Positions 37,477 to 47,496 are shown, counted from the first letter of the stretch. The stretch: 64,000 nucleotides of DNA from Bifidobacterium minimum (GCF_000741645.1 NZ_JGZD01000009.1:124001-188000); one strand, 5' to 3'. Notes: a model not told the origin generated them from the sequence alone. Translations and numbers: made by a program.

Positions 37477-39081
37477 GTGCCATCTTCGCTACAGAAGGTT
37501 GTTGTTTTGGCGGTCCCTGTCCGTGAAGAGCCGGATGATCGAGGAACGACGGGTCTGGGGGGCGTGACGGAGTCGTGCCGATGCGTTGGCGACGCCATTG
37601 GGACGGGATTGGTACAGGTGGCAATGATGGGATCGCGGCATACGGCATGTTCCACCGGGTCTATTGACGGCAGCTGGACAACCGTTGGATTCCTGCCACG
37701 GATACGCGATGCGGCGCGGATGCCACTCCGGGTTCTGCGGAGAAGATTTCCTCACTTTGCGCAAGGTTCGTTGATGCCATTGATGGTGTTCCTTCTGGTC
37801 TGTTGCAGCGAGGCTTGTGCGTTCATCATGACGGTGGGGCCTTTGACCATGCCGGATCCGGATTTGCATCTCAGCGGCACCTATGCGCTGGCGACCTTGC
37901 AGTCATTCAACGCGACGAACGAGGTGGAGTCAGCGGTCGGTACCAAAGGGGGTGGTCTGGAAAAGAAAAGACTCCAGATGCTGCATGGCGACTCGAGATA
38001 CCTCCGTCAGCATACGATGCGGAATGTTCTTATCGAGTCTCTTCATATCACATCTCTAACGGAGGATTATGCATATGACGCTCAGGTCGGTGAACTGGAT
38101 TCTGTGTCGCATCATGCCGTAACCACGCCGATGCGCAGCAACCAGTATCTTTTCGTCGTATTTATTCCTCAGGCGATAGGGATGCGGATTGGCTGGCTTC
38201 TGGGGTTGCCTCCATCCAAGGTCCTGACATTGGCGCGTGTGTCGAACGTGTTGTTTTACATGGTGTGTTTGGGGGTCGCCATCCGTGTGGTCCCGCGGGC
38301 GAAATGGCTGCTTGCTTTTATAGGCTGCTTGCCTATCGCGGTTTTCTGTTCAAGCAGCTTGATGGCTGATGGCGTGGTAATCGGTTTCTCGACGTTTTTT
38401 GTGGCGTTGTCTTTATATTTGTGCTCCCGACGTCGTGGGATCGGCTGGGCTGGATGGTGTCTGCTCGTTATCATGGGCGTCGTCGAGTGCCTGATGAAGT
38501 TCGCCTATGCGCCTCTGGCTTTGCTCCCTTTGATGGCGATCCGTTCCATGAATAGGCGGCAACGTACGGCATATGCGGGAGCGGTGATCGGTTTTGCCGC
38601 GTTGATCACAATATGGTGGCAGAGGAATTATGCGCTGGTTATCCGACCGGAAACGTACCGGATGAACAAGGAGCTGCTTCTTGCCAGGCCGTTTGAATCC
38701 TTCGCCACCGTGATGATCAATGTGGTCGTTGGAACTTTCGACGTAGTGGTGAGGGACAGGGTTCTGGTGTTCGGCTTGTTGATTTTCCTCATGGCATTCG
38801 TGGTTGCCGGGCATGGTCGATTCCCCCGGGAGTCGATCACGGATTCATATGGGAGGATGATTTTCGCGGCATGCATTGTGGTCGGGGTCGCTTCTCTGAT
38901 ACTCGTGTGGCTTTCTCTGTTTCTGACCTGGAACGACCTGCAGGGGCTTGGGAATTGGGCGATCAGGCTTGATGGTTTTCAGGAGCGTTATCTCTGTCCC
39001 ATTCTTCCTCTGCTTGTGGGCATGTGGTTCGTTCGCGCGCCTGAGGGCGCTCCGCGCGGTTACGATGCCACTCGGCGATGA
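37477..39081 (+). CDS. DUF2142-type polytopic membrane protein
   Basis: Up to 534 residues with about ten to twelve hydrophobic segments. A first-helix segment is followed by MPDPDLHLSGTYAL, which resembles the PDE/D-x-x-H motif of DUF2142 and related GT-C-fold proteins. The C-terminal LDGFQERYLCPILPLLVGM is the DUF2142 signature ending. Such proteins are found among cell-wall or exopolysaccharide glycosyltransferase genes, but none is adjacent here. The start is uncertain: GTG 37477 has AAGGA 6 nt upstream, but the first 75 residues look non-conserved, and ATGs at 37621 or 37720 may be real. The gene stands alone and is AT-richer than its neighbours, suggesting acquisition. Confidence 0.75.
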   Translation: MPSSLQKVVVLAVPVREEPDDRGTTGLGGVTESCRCVGDAIGTGLVQVAMMGSRHTACSTGSIDGSWTTVGFLPRIRDAARMPLRVLRRRFPHFAQGSLMPLMVFLLVCCSEACAFIMTVGPLTMPDPDLHLSGTYALATLQSFNATNEVESAVGTKGGGLEKKRLQMLHGDSRYLRQHTMRNVLIESLHITSLTEDYAYDAQVGELDSVSHHAVTTPMRSNQYLFVVFIPQAIGMRIGWLLGLPPSKVLTLARVSNVLFYMVCLGVAIRVVPRAKWLLAFIGCLPIAVFCSSSLMADGVVIGFSTFFVALSLYLCSRRRGIGWAGWCLLVIMGVVECLMKFAYAPLALLPLMAIRSMNRRQRTAYAGAVIGFAALITIWWQRNYALVIRPETYRMNKELLLARPFESFATVMINVVVGTFDVVVRDRVLVFGLLIFLMAFVVAGHGRFPRESITDSYGRMIFAACIVVGVASLILVWLSLFLTWNDLQGLGNWAIRLDGFQERYLCPILPLLVGMWFVRAPEGAPRGYDATRR

Positions 39082-39110
39082 ACGGATTTGTGCCGGCTCC
39101 GGGCTTGGAA

Positions 39111-40013
39111 TCAGTCGAGCAGCGCGCTATCGACCACGGGATACCCCCATTGAACCGCGTTCCAGAGGTGGTATTGGGCCAATGCCATCAGCAACGTCAG
39201 CGATTCGGCGTTGCCTAGACGTGTGGCCTTCTGCGTGGCGCCTTGTGTTTTCTGCGTGGCGCCTTGTGTGGTGGTGGCCGAGCTGGATGATCGCGCCGTC
39301 GCCGCGGCGGTGATCGCGCGCGCGCAGTCCATCTCGACCACTGCGGCGGTCGGGACGCTGAGTCCGGTGGCGGAATCGACGATGAGGTCGGGGTGCGCGA
39401 TCAGCGATGTGACCGAGTAGACCTGCTGCCGGCGGTCGGGCCCGTTGTCGTTCTTTGCGGAGGACGTCAGCCTCGCGGCGATGGCGCGTCGCTGATCGCC
39501 TTCCTCGAGCGTGGCGTGTTGACCACCCCGCGCAGCCAGCAACTGCAATGCGAAACCCGCCCTGTCCTCGGCCACGGCCATGGAGGACAGGGCGTCGCCG
39601 TCGAAATCCACTGCGTTAAGCGAGCTTATGTCGATGGAGGGGGAGACGTCGCGGGATAATCCCAGCATCGCGGAGGCGGTCCGGAGAGACGCCCGATCAT
39701 GGACGGACCACATGAGGGCCTGGGGGATCCGGTCCGGGCATTCCGTAGCCAGAGACGACCATAGATCCAGGGCGGTGTCACCGGCGAGAATCCGCTCGAT
39801 CGCGGAAAACGCCGATTGCGCTTTTCGGGACATGTCAAGGGCGGCGCTGGTCGACGCCGCACATGTCGACGACGACGTCCGCGTGGATGACAGCACGGTG
39901 GTCCGCGGAGCTGCGCATGACGATAACGTCAACGCGACGACAAACGAGATGGCAAGAATCCCGATGCCGCGGAGGTGTGCCCCCCGCTGGCACATGGAAT
40001 CCGGTGTCTGCAT
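39111..40013 (-). CDS. Putative lipoprotein, DUF4439-like
   Basis: A 300-residue exported protein with a signal peptide and lipobox LSSC (lipidated Cys near residue 33). The rest is Ala-rich and helical, with no catalytic motif seen. The C-terminal part (AVAEDRAGFALQLLAARGG and MALAQYHLWNAVQWGYP) is reminiscent of ferritin-like DUF4439 proteins that neighbour nusA in actinobacteria; the context fits, as it is divergent from nusA. Near residue 255 a 21-nt tandem repeat encodes TQGATQKTQGATQK. The start ATG at 40013 has GGAGG 2 nt upstream, which is rather close. Confidence 0.65.
   Translation of the reverse strand: MQTPDSMCQRGAHLRGIGILAISFVVALTLSSCAAPRTTVLSSTRTSSSTCAASTSAALDMSRKAQSAFSAIERILAGDTALDLWSSLATECPDRIPQALMWSVHDRASLRTASAMLGLSRDVSPSIDISSLNAVDFDGDALSSMAVAEDRAGFALQLLAARGGQHATLEEGDQRRAIAARLTSSAKNDNGPDRRQQVYSVTSLIAHPDLIVDSATGLSVPTAAVVEMDCARAITAAATARSSSSATTTQGATQKTQGATQKATRLGNAESLTLLMALAQYHLWNAVQWGYPVVDSALLD
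39229..39270. repeat. 21-nt tandem duplication inside the lipoprotein gene
   Basis: TTCTGCGTGGCGCCTTGTGT plus one base is repeated back to back (39229-39249 and 39250-39270). It adds seven residues per unit to the coded protein on the minus strand. Confidence 0.75.
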
Positions 40014-40090
40014 GACCTCCTACAATAGACATGATTGTGACTATATGGGCGACACGCGCCCTTTGATAACTTCACAGGAGGGCTTGCGGC

Positions 40091-41191
40091 ATGGAATTAG
40101 ACTTGAAGGGGATTCATCAGGTTGCTGCCGATCAGGGGATCGACGCCGATGCCGTTGATGACGCCCTTGCCGAAGCTCTCACGTTGGCGTACGCCAAGGC
40201 CGGCCGTAGCTCACGTCATATTCGTGTGGATCTTGATGAGCGAGCCGGCACCGTGACCATCTGGGCGCGGGACGAGAAGCCCGGCGAACCGACGGAGGAG
40301 AACCCGAACCCTGCGCCGGTGCTTGGCGAGGAATATGATGACACGCCGCATGATTTCGGTCGCCTTGCGGCGGCGACGTCACGGCAGGTCATCTCCCAGC
40401 TGTTCCGAAAGGCCGAGGACGAGCGCGTTTTCGGGGCCTTCTCCGGCCAGAAGGGCAAGCTCATCATGGGCGTTGTCCAGCAGGACGTCAAGGACCCCGC
40501 GAACGTGCATGTGGCGGTCGGCGACGTCGAGGCCATACTGCCGCGTCGTGAGCAGGTTCCGGGTGAACGCTACCGGCATGGTGAGCGCATTCGCGTGTAT
40601 GTCGTCAACGTGGCCAGAGGGCTGCGCGGTCCTGAGATCGTGGTGTCGCGGTCGCATCCCGAACTCGTACGGAGGCTTTTCGAAAGGGAGGTGCCGGAAC
40701 TGGTGTCGGGCGCCGTCTCCATCATGGCCATCGCCCGCGAGGCGGGCGCGCGGACGAAGGTCGCGGTTCGTGCCAACACGGCAGGCGTGAATCCCAAGGG
40801 TGCGTTGATTGGCCCTGGTGGAGCTCGCGTCCGGGCGGTTATGGAGAATCTTGGATCCGAGAAAATCGACATCGTCGATTGGTCCTCGGATCCGGCGGCA
40901 CTGATCTCCGCCGCGCTGTCTCCCGCGCAGACGACATCGGTGCATATCGTCAGCGAGAAGAACAAAACCGCGGTGGCGTTCATCCACGACAACCAGCTTT
41001 CCCTGGCCATCGGCAAGGAGGGGCAGAACGCTCGGCTGGCGGCGAAGCTCACCGGCTGGCGCATAGGTATCGAGTCGGAGGAATCCCGTGCGGCCAAGGC
41101 GGCCCAGCAGACTCAGGCGGAAGGCGCGCAGCCGGACTCCGTGGGCGATCATGCTCAATCGCAGGAGGATTCAGACAAGGAAACGGACTGA
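40091..41191 (+). CDS. nusA: Transcription termination/antitermination protein NusA
   Basis: 366 residues, the shorter actinobacterial form without C-terminal acidic repeats. Order: N-terminal RNA-polymerase-binding domain (MELDLKGIHQVAADQGIDAD to about residue 130), S1 domain (about 135-205, VEAILPRREQVPGERYRHGERIRVYV, here cited in part), then two KH domains (KVAVRANTAGVNPKGALIGPGGARVR; NQLSLAIGKEGQNARLAAKLTGWRI, cited in part). An AGGAGG precedes the ATG. The rimP gene usually upstream is absent; a lipoprotein gene occupies the divergent side. Confidence 0.96.
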   Translation: MELDLKGIHQVAADQGIDADAVDDALAEALTLAYAKAGRSSRHIRVDLDERAGTVTIWARDEKPGEPTEENPNPAPVLGEEYDDTPHDFGRLAAATSRQVISQLFRKAEDERVFGAFSGQKGKLIMGVVQQDVKDPANVHVAVGDVEAILPRREQVPGERYRHGERIRVYVVNVARGLRGPEIVVSRSHPELVRRLFEREVPELVSGAVSIMAIAREAGARTKVAVRANTAGVNPKGALIGPGGARVRAVMENLGSEKIDIVDWSSDPAALISAALSPAQTTSVHIVSEKNKTAVAFIHDNQLSLAIGKEGQNARLAAKLTGWRIGIESEESRAAKAAQQTQAEGAQPDSVGDHAQSQEDSDKETD

Positions 41192-41380
41192 CGCCGCAAT
41201 CCAGCGTCACGAGTATGCTGTGACGAGGACAACCGATCACGCGCACCCGAACGGTCGCGCGACGGGACGGAACGAGGTAAAGCAATCATGGTCGCACGAT
41301 GAGACAGGATAGGCTCGCCGTCATCATAGAGTGACCGCGCCGGTTAGGAGCGCGCGGCCACGGAATAAGGAGAACACTGA

Positions 41381-44212
41381 GTGGCAAAACAGCGCGTATA
41401 TGAACTGGCCAAGGATCTTGGCGTGGACAGCAAGACCGTTCTTGAGAAGCTCAAGGACATGGGCGAGTTCGTCAAATCCGCGTCCTCCACGGTCGAGGCG
41501 CCGGTGGTGCGCAGACTCAAGGAGTCCTTGGCTCCGCAGTCCGAGGGAGCGTCCGGTAAGAAGCCGTCGGCGAAACCGGCGAGGCCTCGTTCCGCGGCAT
41601 CGATGAAGCCGTCGCCGGCCTCGGCGCGGAGGGCCTCTTCGCCCTCGGATTCCATGGCTCATCATGCCGAGTCCGTCCATCATTCCTCGGCCGGTTCCGC
41701 GGCGCCCATCCCTGGCCCGACGCATCCGCATCGTCCTGCGCAGTCCCAACATGCGGACGGTTCGGGATCGCTGCCCGAAAGGCGTCAGGGCCAGCATGAC
41801 AGGTCGGCGCACCCGGGAGCGCCCCATCAGCGGTCCCAGGGATCGCGCGATGGCTCTCGCGGCAATACCCCCATGCCCCACGCGCCTCGTGCGGCGGGCG
41901 CCTCCGAGAGCAAGCAGGGCCAGCATTCTCGTGCGACGCCGGGGCCTCGTCCCGGGAACAATCCATTCAACCGCAAGCAGGGTATGAGGACTCCGACTCC
42001 AAGCGACATCCCTCGCCCGCATCCCATGGCTCGTCCCACCGTGGACAACGGGCATGGACGATCGAATCGTAACGGTGCGTCGCGCGGCGGATTCAGAGGT
42101 CGGCCCGGACAGGGGTCGACGGGTGCTCGTCCAGGGCAGTGGGGGCAGCATCGTCCCGGCGCCGGATCCCAAGGAGCGGGGTCGGCGCATTCGGGAGGCA
42201 ATCGTTTCGGCGGCGGATTCCAAGGGAACGCCGGCGGAGCGGCATCGTCCGGCGGCCCCTCACGCGGTCGTGGGCGCGGAGGCGCGGCCGGTGCCTTCGG
42301 ACGTCAGGGAGGACGCTCCTCGAAGTCAAGGAAGAACCGTCTTCAGAAGCGTCAGGAGTTCCAGGAGATCAAGGCCCCGGTTATCGGCGGAGTGAGGATA
42401 CCCGCAGGCAATGGACGGGTCATCCGGCTGCGTCAGGGATCGACGCTGTCCGATCTGGCCGAGAAGATCAACGTCAATCCCGCGGCGCTGGTCACGGTGC
42501 TTTTCCACCTGGGGGAGATGGCCACGTCCACCCAGTCGTTGGATGAGTCGACCTTCCAGATCCTTGGCGAGGAGATTGGCTGGAACATTCAGATCGTGTC
42601 GGCTGAGGAGGAGGACAAGGAGCTTCTCCAGCAGTTCGACATCAATCTCGAAGACGAGCAGGAGCAGGATGACACGGCTCTGCGCCCGCGTCCGCCCGTG
42701 GTCACGGTTATGGGCCACGTCGACCACGGCAAGACGAGACTGCTCGACACGATTCGCCAGACCAACGTGATCTCGCGTGAGGCGGGTGGCATAACCCAGC
42801 GCATCGGTGCCTATCAGGTCACGGTCTCGCTTGAGGGCGAGAAGAGGAAGATCACCTTCCTCGACACGCCTGGTCATGAGGCCTTCACGGCTATGCGTGC
42901 CCGGGGCGCGGAGCTCACCGACGTGGCGATCCTCGTGGTCGCGGCCGACGACGGCGTTATGCCCCAGACGGTCGAGGCCATCAACCACGCGCAGGCCGCG
43001 CATGTGCCGATCGTCGTGGCGGTGAACAAGATCGACGTCCCCGGAGCCAACCCCGAAAAGGTCCGCGGCCAGCTCACGGAGTTCGGACTTGTTCCCGAGG
43101 AGTATGGCGGAGACACCATGTTCGTCGATATCTCGGCGAAGCTGGGGACGAACGTCGACAAGCTGCTTGAGGCCGTCCTGTTGACCGCCGACGCCGATCT
43201 GGATCTTCGTGCGAATCCTTCGATGGATGCGCGTGGCGCCACGATCGAGGCCCGTCTGGACAAGGGGCGTGGAGCGGTCGCCACCGTGCTGGTCCAGTCC
43301 GGAACGTTGCACGTCGGTGACGCGATCGTTGCCGGAACGTCGTACGGCCGGGTCCGCGCCATGCTTGACGAGAACGGGCGACAGATGAAGGAGGCCGCGC
43401 CCTCCGCGCCGGTTCAGGTTCTTGGTCTGACGTCGGTTCCCACTGCGGGCGACCTCTTCCTCGTCGCGCCCGATGATCGAACGGCCCGCCAGATAGCGGA
43501 GAAGAGGCAGGCCACCGAAAGGGCGGCGCAGCTGGCGAAGCGCCGCAAGGTCGTGTCGCTGGAGAGCCTGAAGGAGCAGTTCGCGAAGTCCGAGGTCGAT
43601 ATGCTCAATATCGTCATCAAGGGCGACTCCTCCGGATCGGTCGAGGCTCTGGAGGATTCGTTGATGAAAATCGACGTGTCCGACGAGGTCGGCATCCAGG
43701 TCATCCATCGCGGAGTCGGTGCGATCACCCAGAACGACGTCAATCTGGCGACGGTGGACAAGGCCGTCATCATCGGATTCAACGTGCGCCCGAACCGGCA
43801 GGTCGCGGATCTCGCCGAGCGGGAGGGCGTGGAGATCAAGTACTACTCGATTATCTACAAGGCGATCGAGGATATCGAGGCTTCGCTCAAGGGCATGCTC
43901 AAGCCCGAATACGAAGAGGTCACCACCTCGCACAGTGAGGTCCGCGAGATCTTCCGTTCCTCCAAGTTCGGCAACATCGCGGGAGTCATGGTGCAGGACG
44001 GCGAAGTCAAGCGCGGAACCACGTGCCGCATCCTGCGCAACGGGGTGGCGACGGTCAACGATCTGGAGATCTCGTCCCTGCGTCGTTTCAAGGACGACGT
44101 GCAGTCGGTCAAGGAGGGCTACGAGGCGGGAATCAACCTCGGAAGCTTCAACGATATCCAGATCGGCGACATCATCGAGACCTTCGAGATGAAGCAGATC
44201 GAACGCAAGTAG
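41381..44212 (+). CDS. infB: Translation initiation factor IF-2
   Basis: GTPase that delivers initiator tRNA; 943 residues. Residues 1-50 are an IF2 N-terminal module ([24 protein letters not shown]). Residues 50-320 form a disordered Gly/Arg/Ser/His/Pro-rich linker typical of actinobacteria. A second IF2_N module follows (about 345-395). The G domain has G1 GHVDHGKT near residue 447, DTPGHEAF and NKID. Domains II-IV end with [14 protein letters not shown]. It lies 189 nt after nusA and is followed by a hairpin before rbfA. Confidence 0.96.
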   Translation: MAKQRVYELAKDLGVDSKTVLEKLKDMGEFVKSASSTVEAPVVRRLKESLAPQSEGASGKKPSAKPARPRSAASMKPSPASARRASSPSDSMAHHAESVHHSSAGSAAPIPGPTHPHRPAQSQHADGSGSLPERRQGQHDRSAHPGAPHQRSQGSRDGSRGNTPMPHAPRAAGASESKQGQHSRATPGPRPGNNPFNRKQGMRTPTPSDIPRPHPMARPTVDNGHGRSNRNGASRGGFRGRPGQGSTGARPGQWGQHRPGAGSQGAGSAHSGGNRFGGGFQGNAGGAASSGGPSRGRGRGGAAGAFGRQGGRSSKSRKNRLQKRQEFQEIKAPVIGGVRIPAGNGRVIRLRQGSTLSDLAEKINVNPAALVTVLFHLGEMATSTQSLDESTFQILGEEIGWNIQIVSAEEEDKELLQQFDINLEDEQEQDDTALRPRPPVVTVMGHVDHGKTRLLDTIRQTNVISREAGGITQRIGAYQVTVSLEGEKRKITFLDTPGHEAFTAMRARGAELTDVAILVVAADDGVMPQTVEAINHAQAAHVPIVVAVNKIDVPGANPEKVRGQLTEFGLVPEEYGGDTMFVDISAKLGTNVDKLLEAVLLTADADLDLRANPSMDARGATIEARLDKGRGAVATVLVQSGTLHVGDAIVAGTSYGRVRAMLDENGRQMKEAAPSAPVQVLGLTSVPTAGDLFLVAPDDRTARQIAEKRQATERAAQLAKRRKVVSLESLKEQFAKSEVDMLNIVIKGDSSGSVEALEDSLMKIDVSDEVGIQVIHRGVGAITQNDVNLATVDKAVIIGFNVRPNRQVADLAEREGVEIKYYSIIYKAIEDIEASLKGMLKPEYEEVTTSHSEVREIFRSSKFGNIAGVMVQDGEVKRGTTCRILRNGVATVNDLEISSLRRFKDDVQSVKEGYEAGINLGSFNDIQIGDIIETFEMKQIERK

Positions 44213-44246
44213 GCAGTGAGAGCGCGGCCCGGTGTTCGCCGCGCGT

Positions 44247-44286
44247 TCCGGGCGACATGACTATCCATGTCGCCCGGACCTTTCTT
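44247..44286 (+). terminator. Hairpin between infB and rbfA (attenuator or terminator)
   Basis: TCCGGGCGACATG (44247-44259) pairs perfectly with CATGTCGCCCGGA (44266-44278) and is followed by CCTTTCTTC. This may terminate or attenuate transcription from infB into rbfA-truB. Confidence 0.6.
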
Positions 44287-44300
44287 CGGAGGAGGTCGTT

Positions 44301-44924
44301 ATGGCCGGAACCAATCCCCGTGCCGCCAGAGTCGCGGCACTCATCAAGCGCGTCATCGCCGAATCGGTGGAGTTTCATCTGCACGATGAGCGTCTCGCCA
44401 ACGTCACCATCACGGATGTCCGTGTAACCAATGATCTGCAGATCGCCAAGGTCTACTGGACGCAGCTGGGAACCGAGGGCAAGGAGAGAGGCGAACGGCA
44501 GAGGGCGCAGCAGGGACTGAATCAGGCGCGTGGACGGCTGCGCTCCCTGGTCGGGGCCAAGGCCGGGCTGCGGCTGACTCCGCAACTGAGATTCATCTTC
44601 GACGAGGTCCCCCGGGAGGCGCATGAGATCGAGGACATCCTCGCCGTGGCACGTCACCGTGACGAGGAACTGGAGAAGACACGGTCGGTGGCCTCCTACG
44701 CCGGCGATCCCGACCCCTATCGCCATGATGACGATGATGCCGACGACGAGGTGCTCGGCGGCGACGATGAGCCTCGTAACGATGGGGACGTGCCTGTTGA
44801 GCCCGTTTCCGGCTCCGCCGCCGTTCCCGGGTCCGCCTCCGCTTTCGTCTCGGATGAAGCCGAATCCACAGGTGCGGATGCCATGGGTGATAAGGCCGCG
44901 GGCGGGGACGCGCTTCAGGGATGA
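44301..44924 (+). CDS. rbfA: 30S ribosome-binding factor RbfA with acidic tail
   Basis: 207 residues. The first 125 are the KH-type RbfA fold that assists 16S maturation (NPRAARVAALIKRVIAESVEF; LRLTPQLRFIFDEVPREAHEI). The last 80 residues form a low-complexity Asp/Ala/Gly/Val tail (DDDDADDEVLGGDDEP onward), making it longer than the common 120-150. The ATG at 44301 has GGAGGAGG upstream. Its TGA overlaps the truB ATG by 4 nt. Confidence 0.93.
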   Translation: MAGTNPRAARVAALIKRVIAESVEFHLHDERLANVTITDVRVTNDLQIAKVYWTQLGTEGKERGERQRAQQGLNQARGRLRSLVGAKAGLRLTPQLRFIFDEVPREAHEIEDILAVARHRDEELEKTRSVASYAGDPDPYRHDDDDADDEVLGGDDEPRNDGDVPVEPVSGSAAVPGSASAFVSDEAESTGADAMGDKAAGGDALQG

Positions 44925-45994
44925 CGACTGCGGAATCCTTGGACGCTGGCCGTGAATCCGGTATCCTTCTCGTCGACAAACCATGGGGCGTGACCAGTCA
45001 CGATGTCGTGTCCTCCCTGAGATCGGTGCTTGGGACGCGTCATGTGGGCCATGCGGGAACGCTGGATCCCATGGCGACGGGTCTGCTCATCGTCGGGTTC
45101 GGCAAGGCCACGCGACTCCTTAATTACGCGATGGGATCCTCGAAGGTATACGAGACCACGATACGGCTGGGCATGTCGACCACAACCGATGACCTCGAAG
45201 GCGATCCCGTCGTGATTCCGGATGCGTCGCGCGGAGTCGAACGAATCACGCGCGAACGGGTGGAATCCTTGGTGTCGAAGCGCTTCATGGGCGTCATCGA
45301 CCAGACGCCCAGCCGCTTCTCCGCCGTACGCGTCCAGGGGCGGCACGCCTATGAGCTCGCCCGTGAGGGCCATGACTTCACCATAGCGCCCCGTCGTGTG
45401 ACCATTCGACGCTTCGACGTCCTGGAACTCGATTCGGCGACCGTCCCCGATCCCCGTGGGGTGGAAGGCGACACCATGAACGTGGTTGACGTGAGGGCCC
45501 GCATCGAGTGCTCCAGCGGCACCTACATCCGTTCGATCGCGCGCGATCTGGGCGAGGCCCTGGGGGTGGGGGGGCATCTCGTGTCACTGCGGAGGACCGC
45601 CGTGGGACGGTTCTCCGTGGATGAGGACGGCGTGACGACGGCACAGTCGTACAACCGCACCATCACCAGAAGGGATGGCGAGCGCAGGACGGTGATGTCC
45701 GCGAGATTCGCCGACGACGACATGGTGATACGGTCTCGCGCGGTGGATATGTCCACGGCCGCGGCCCGGATGCTTCCGGTTGTGCGAATCGATTCCGGCA
45801 TGGCCGCGCGGCTCCGCTACGGGAAGACCATCGATACCGTGGTCGAGGGTGCGACCGCCGCCATACTTTCCGGATCCGGGCGCCCGGGCGACTCCGGCTG
45901 TGATGAGCTCGTCGCCATCGTCGAACCCGCCGGGGATCACGAGGCTCGCCCCAGAGCGGTGTTCCCCGGCGCATCGGGACCGCGGGGCACGTGA
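44921..45994 (+). CDS. truB: tRNA pseudouridine(55) synthase TruB
   Basis: 357 residues. The catalytic Asp lies in HVGHAGTLDPMATGLLIVGFGKATRL near residue 47; GILLVDKPWGVTSHDVVSSLR opens the fold and CSSGTYIRSIARDLGEALG is motif III. It modifies U55 in the T loop of tRNAs. It overlaps rbfA by 4 nt (ATGA), an operon. The last 60 residues, after VRIDSGMAARLRYGK, are a PUA-like end with a variable tail. Confidence 0.95.
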   Translation: MTTAESLDAGRESGILLVDKPWGVTSHDVVSSLRSVLGTRHVGHAGTLDPMATGLLIVGFGKATRLLNYAMGSSKVYETTIRLGMSTTTDDLEGDPVVIPDASRGVERITRERVESLVSKRFMGVIDQTPSRFSAVRVQGRHAYELAREGHDFTIAPRRVTIRRFDVLELDSATVPDPRGVEGDTMNVVDVRARIECSSGTYIRSIARDLGEALGVGGHLVSLRRTAVGRFSVDEDGVTTAQSYNRTITRRDGERRTVMSARFADDDMVIRSRAVDMSTAAARMLPVVRIDSGMAARLRYGKTIDTVVEGATAAILSGSGRPGDSGCDELVAIVEPAGDHEARPRAVFPGASGPRGT

Positions 45995-46018
45995 TCCAGG
46001 GATATCAGTAAGCACTGG

Positions 46019-46160
46019 GTATAAGTGAACGCGGAATAAACAAGTGCAGAATAAACAAGTGAACGCGGAGCGGTAACGAGCAGCAAGACGGTAATGAGTA
46101 GCAACGCGGTAGCGAGTAGCAACGAGTAGTAGTGAGTGGACACACGGCATAAGTGAACGC
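46019..46160. repeat. Purine-rich degenerate tandem repeats between truB and ribF
   Basis: An 18-nt unit CGGTAAYGAGYAGCAAGA/CG is repeated three times (46071-46124), decaying into AGTAGTAGTGAG. Flanking it, the block AAGTGAACGCGGA occurs at about 46023 and 46057, with a partial copy near 46153. No stable terminator or promoter stands out. The region is non-coding. Confidence 0.7.
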
Positions 46161-46178
46161 AGGACAAGGGAAGGCGCA

Positions 46179-47458
46179 ATGATCGTCACCAGATTGGAAC
46201 CGGACTCGCATGGCGACGTCGACTGGCCGATGCTCAACGGAGACAGACGCTCCGTGCTGACCGTCGGTGTTTTCGACGGTATGCATCGTGGTCATCGGGC
46301 CGTCATAGAGCGGCTGGTGGAGCGGGCCAGGGAGCTTGGCTGCCTATCCGTCGTCGTGATGTTCGACCCCCGCCCCGGAGCCGTCCACGCCTACGCGAGG
46401 AGACACAACAGCGAGGATCCCGGGAGGGGATACGTCGACGGGAATCTCGTCACCTCCGTGGACCAGCGCCTCGACGTCCTGCGTGAATACGGAGTGGACC
46501 GCGTCCTGATAGTGCGGTACACCATGGCGTTCTCGACGAAGTCCTATGTCTTCTTCCTCGGGCAGATGGTGGGACGTCTGGGGATGCGTCAGCTCGTTCT
46601 GGGTTCCGATGCGGTTATGGGAGCCAACCGGGAGGGGACCGTCAAGTCCATCGCCAACGTCGCCGCGTCCACGGGGGTGTTCGAGCTGGATGTGGTTGAC
46701 GACCGTGGACCCGGGCACGCCCGCGTGCCCTCTGACAGCGTCGACCCCATATGGACGCCGGGCGGGGAGCCGCAGGATCCGACTAAGGGCATGACGCGCG
46801 CCGAGCTTCGGGCATGGAGCAAACGTCATCAGGCGCGGCAGGTGCGCGTGTGGAGCTCGACGAATATCCGTTATCTGCTGTCGCAGGGGAGGATAGGGGA
46901 GGCCAACGAGATCCTTGGATACGCCCACGCGGTCGAGTCCACGGTGATTCATGGAGAGCAGAGGGGGAGAACTCTGGGATTCCCCACGGCCAATCTTGAT
47001 TCGCATGCCGAGGCTACATGCCCGCCGATGGCGTGTACGCCGGATGGATCGTCGATCTGGGGCCTGCGGCCACGTCTGGCACGGATGATGCGCATGGAAC
47101 GGATGATGCGCATGGAATGGCGGATGATCGGACCGTCTCCGAGACGTTTGCGGACGACGCCCCTCACATGGATGGGGTGGACGGCACGGATGGGTCGTCG
47201 CCATCCCCCCGCCGATGGCCCGCCGCCATATCGCTGGGGTCAAAGCCGACATACAGCGCCGTGACGGGGCTGCACGATCGGGTTCTTGAGGTCTATGCGG
47301 TCACGGACGAATGGATCGACCTTTACGACCATCGCGTCCGCGTCGAGTTCCTGTCATACCTTCGCCCGCAGATCCGTTTCGGCTCCTCGCAGGATCTGAT
47401 CGAGGAGATGCGGCGGAATGTCCGGCAGACGCTGGACGTTACGGGGTCGGAGTCCTAG
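46179..47458 (+). pseudogene. ribF: Bifunctional riboflavin kinase/FAD synthetase with one-base frameshift
   Basis: RibF makes FMN and FAD from riboflavin. The N-terminal FAD-synthetase half reads well: VLTVGVFDGMHRGHRAVIERL and the WSSTNIRYLLSQG switch. GRTLGFPTANLD starts the flavokinase half. The frame is lost at about 46995-47017; the other frame then resumes with YMPADGVYAGWIVDL, AISLGSKPTY and VEFLSYLRPQIRF to 47458. The span is 1280 nt, one short of a multiple of three; one added base (for example T in GCTACATG) gives 426 codons. An Asp-rich insertion coded by an 18-nt repeat interrupts the kinase domain. Since FAD synthesis is essential, an assembly error is a serious possibility. Confidence 0.85.
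47081..47116. repeat. 18-nt tandem repeat inside ribF
   Basis: ACGGATGATGCGCATGGA occurs twice back to back (47081-47098, 47099-47116). It codes GTDDAHGTDDAHG in the flavokinase part of RibF, within a region absent from common RibF proteins. Confidence 0.8.
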
Positions 47459-47496
47459 GGCCGCTTCCGTTCACCTTGGGCCCGGTCCAGTCCCGG

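Noticed and set aside
45995..46178. Riboswitch (FMN type) upstream of ribF
   Set aside because: The leader is a purine-rich tandem repeat without the conserved FMN-aptamer segments.
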